From assembly GCA_037133495.1 (NCBI GenBank), contig JBAXOA010000196.1, forward strand, positions 1 through 5,307: DNA of 5,307 nt. Direction: 5' to 3'. This stretch comes from JAAFHB01 sp037133495 (GTDB lineage: Bacteria; Bacteroidota; Bacteroidia; Bacteroidales; Prolixibacteraceae). A model generated the notes under the pieces. That model was given only the letters and a program-made list of their open reading frames with translations, was not told the DNA's origin and searched no databases. Below are positions 4,417 to 5,307 of the stretch, one piece after another. Made by a program: the position numbers and the translations under genes. Every line of letters begins with the position of its first letter. Position 1 is the first letter of the stretch.

Positions 4417-4448
4417 TTTGGAAATAGTTGTCTAAATAGTTAACTTTG
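4417..4448 (+). promoter_or_regulatory. Promoter of the toxin-antitoxin operon
   Basis: TTTG (4417-4420), a 20-base spacer and TAACTTTG (4441-4448) match the Bacteroidota promoter perfectly. The box ends only four bases before the toxin ATG at 4453, so the predicted start falls on or next to the A of the ATG and the mRNA would be leaderless. Antitoxins of this type commonly bind over such promoters, but I see no clear operator palindrome. Confidence 0.75.
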
Positions 4449-4452
4449 TGCC

Positions 4453-4797
4453 ATGACTTTTGAGAGACAAGTAGTCGCATATAAAAATTATTTTCTCGAC
4501 TTCTATGAGAAACAGTCGGACAACGTTCAAGCAAAGATTGAGTGGACGTTGAATTTAATTCGTGTGACTCGACAAGTCCCTGATAAATATTTTAAGCACT
4601 TGGAAGGGACAAAAGGACTTTATAAGATTAGAATTGAGGTAGGTAGCAATATCTATCGCATTTTTTCTTTTTTTGACAAGGGAAATTTAGTTGTTCTTGG
4701 AAATGCGTTTGTTAAGAAAAATCAAAAGACACCAAAACAAGAATTAGAAAAGGCACTTAAAATAATGGAGGAATATCAAGATGAAAACAAAGAGTAA
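4453..4797 (+). CDS. HigB-type (Gp49-like, RelE/ParE superfamily) toxin
   Basis: This is the toxin of a type II toxin-antitoxin pair. The 114 residues fit the Gp49-like HigB branch: a helical N-terminal half (YKNYFLDFYEKQSDNVQAKIEWTLNLI, 10-36), then KHLEGTKGLYKIRIE (48-62), the strand SNIYRIFSFFD (65-75), VVLGNAFVKKNQKTP (80-94) and the final helix ELEKALKIMEEY (97-108). The basic residues of LYKIRIE, YRI and FVKK are those expected in the active face. Related HigB toxins cleave mRNA on the ribosome; ParE relatives hit gyrase, so the target is inferred. The toxin gene comes first, as is usual for higBA. There is no SD, and a perfect promoter ends four bases before the ATG. The gene overlaps the antitoxin by 17 bases and appears intact. 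Confidence 0.88.
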   Translation: MTFERQVVAYKNYFLDFYEKQSDNVQAKIEWTLNLIRVTRQVPDKYFKHLEGTKGLYKIRIEVGSNIYRIFSFFDKGNLVVLGNAFVKKNQKTPKQELEKALKIMEEYQDENKE

Positions 4798-5083
4798 TAT
4801 TACAACTTTAGACCAAATTCTCGACAAAAAGTACGGGAAGAAGGGACAACCCAAACGAGAACAATGGGAACAACAATTTGAGTCTTTCCGGCTTGGTGTT
4901 TTGCTCGAAGAAGCAAGGTTGAAGCTTGGCATGACACAAGAAGAACTCGCAGAAAAATGTGGAACAAATAAATCATACATTTCAAGAATTGAAAATAACT
5001 CATCTGATATCAGGCTCTCCACATTAATGAAAATTATTCAGCAAGGGCTTGGTGGACACTTGAAGTTGACATTACAACTTTAA
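4781..5083 (+). CDS. HigA-type antitoxin, XRE-family DNA-binding protein
   Basis: The 100-residue protein has a basic N-terminal section (about 1-30, KKYGKKGQPKREQWEQQFESF) and a helix-turn-helix of the XRE/HTH_3 type at about 38-92. In the latter, LLEEARLKLGMTQEELAEKCGTNKSYISRIENN carries the hallmark MTQEELA and SYISRIE turns, followed by SSDIRLSTLMKIIQQGLGGHLKL. It should bind and neutralise the toxin encoded just upstream and repress their shared promoter. The start overlaps the toxin by 17 bases, and GGAGGA (4767-4772), eight bases before the ATG, is a good SD site inside the toxin's MEE codons; translational coupling is also possible. No clear terminator follows. I give no gene symbol because the exact HigA subfamily is not certain. 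Confidence 0.9.
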   Translation: MKTKSNITTLDQILDKKYGKKGQPKREQWEQQFESFRLGVLLEEARLKLGMTQEELAEKCGTNKSYISRIENNSSDIRLSTLMKIIQQGLGGHLKLTLQL

Positions 5084-5156
5084 GTAATTAAGGCACTTGG
5101 GTGTAATCGAGTACCCCACCCCACCACCAAACAGGGAATAGACCGAAAAATTGGAG

Positions 5157-5205
5157 CAACCATCATCAAATTGATTTTTGGAAAGTAACTCCACCCCGAT
5201 ATTCC
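5157..5205 (+). repeat. Direct repeat R1, copy 2
   Basis: This matches 4269-4318 in the same orientation, with 31 of 32 bases identical in 5157-5188 and looser similarity to about 5205. It starts 74 bases after the antitoxin stop. The two copies are 888 bases apart and bracket the toxin-antitoxin operon with its promoter. Confidence 0.9.
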
Positions 5206-5264
5206 GCTGGATGCCAATCCCCGGCAATCCAATAATTGCCATTTTTATTCTCGCCCCTGCGCAG

Positions 5265-5307
5265 TTTTTTTTATCCCCTTTTCCTGGCAAAATCTCAGCC
5301 AAACACA
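5265..5307 (+). repeat. Weak repeat R2, copy 2 (runs off the window)
   Basis: The perfect palindrome CTGCGCAG (5257-5264) is followed by eight T's, then TTTTCC, GGCAAAA, TCT and AGCCAAACACA at the window end. It resembles 3738-3777, which follows the symE terminator. The palindrome has no loop and makes a poor terminator by itself. Confidence 0.35.

Noticed and set aside
4744..5022. Minus-strand frames opposite the toxin-antitoxin pair
   Set aside because: They are antisense to two well-recognised genes and show no motifs.
4269..5205. Insertion sequence bounded by R1
   Set aside because: R1 copies are direct rather than inverted, and the interior holds a toxin-antitoxin pair without a transposase.
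5072..5302. Minus-strand 76-residue frame at the window end
   Set aside because: It runs through the R1 repeat, the G-rich tract and the antitoxin 3' end. Low-complexity stretches such as LFGGGVG come from the C-rich tract, and there is no recognisable domain or promoter.

Overview
The window looks like chromosomal DNA of a member of the Bacteroidota, probably class Bacteroidia. Three of its promoters fit the Bacteroidota pattern (TTTG or ATTG, 19-20 bases, TAnnTTTG). The first ribosomal protein gene and tdh lack Shine-Dalgarno (SD) sites. The proteins are of Bacteroidota type, and the intergenic DNA is AT-rich. The genus cannot be named from this sequence.

Left part (1-1164, minus strand): tRNA-Thr(CGU) with its own promoter, preceded on the same strand by tdh, a zinc-dependent L-threonine 3-dehydrogenase. 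The tdh product carries one extra glycine inside its NAD-binding glycine motif. From 1165 to 1690 there is no protein gene. Within it, 1543-1638 looks like a short structured RNA: a near-consensus -7 box, a 5' hairpin and an intrinsic terminator.

Middle (1691-2948, plus strand): the conserved rpsF-rpsR-rplI operon (bS6, bS18, bL9) with a clear promoter, a short leader and two hairpins at its end, the second a textbook terminator. bS6 has no SD site, but bS18 and bL9 both do. This fits the published proposal that in Bacteroidota the anti-SD is masked by bS21, bS18 and bS6, and that strong SD sites are kept for autoregulated genes such as rpsR.

Right part (2949-5307): an accessory region of decayed genes, repeats and toxin-type genes. 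In order it holds a minus-strand fragment of an uncharacterised protein; a GC-richer cluster of nested palindromes; a SymE-like toxin frame without a start codon but with a terminator; a frameshifted small secreted protein (DUF4468-like); and an apparently intact HigB/HigA-type toxin-antitoxin pair on a possibly leaderless mRNA. A direct repeat of about 50 bases (31 of 32 identical in its core) flanks the toxin-antitoxin pair 888 bases apart. A second, weaker repeat follows both the symE unit and the toxin-antitoxin unit. This resembles a cassette-like or repeat-driven insertion hotspot behind the rplI terminator. No integrase, transposase or CRISPR array is visible, so the mechanism is open.
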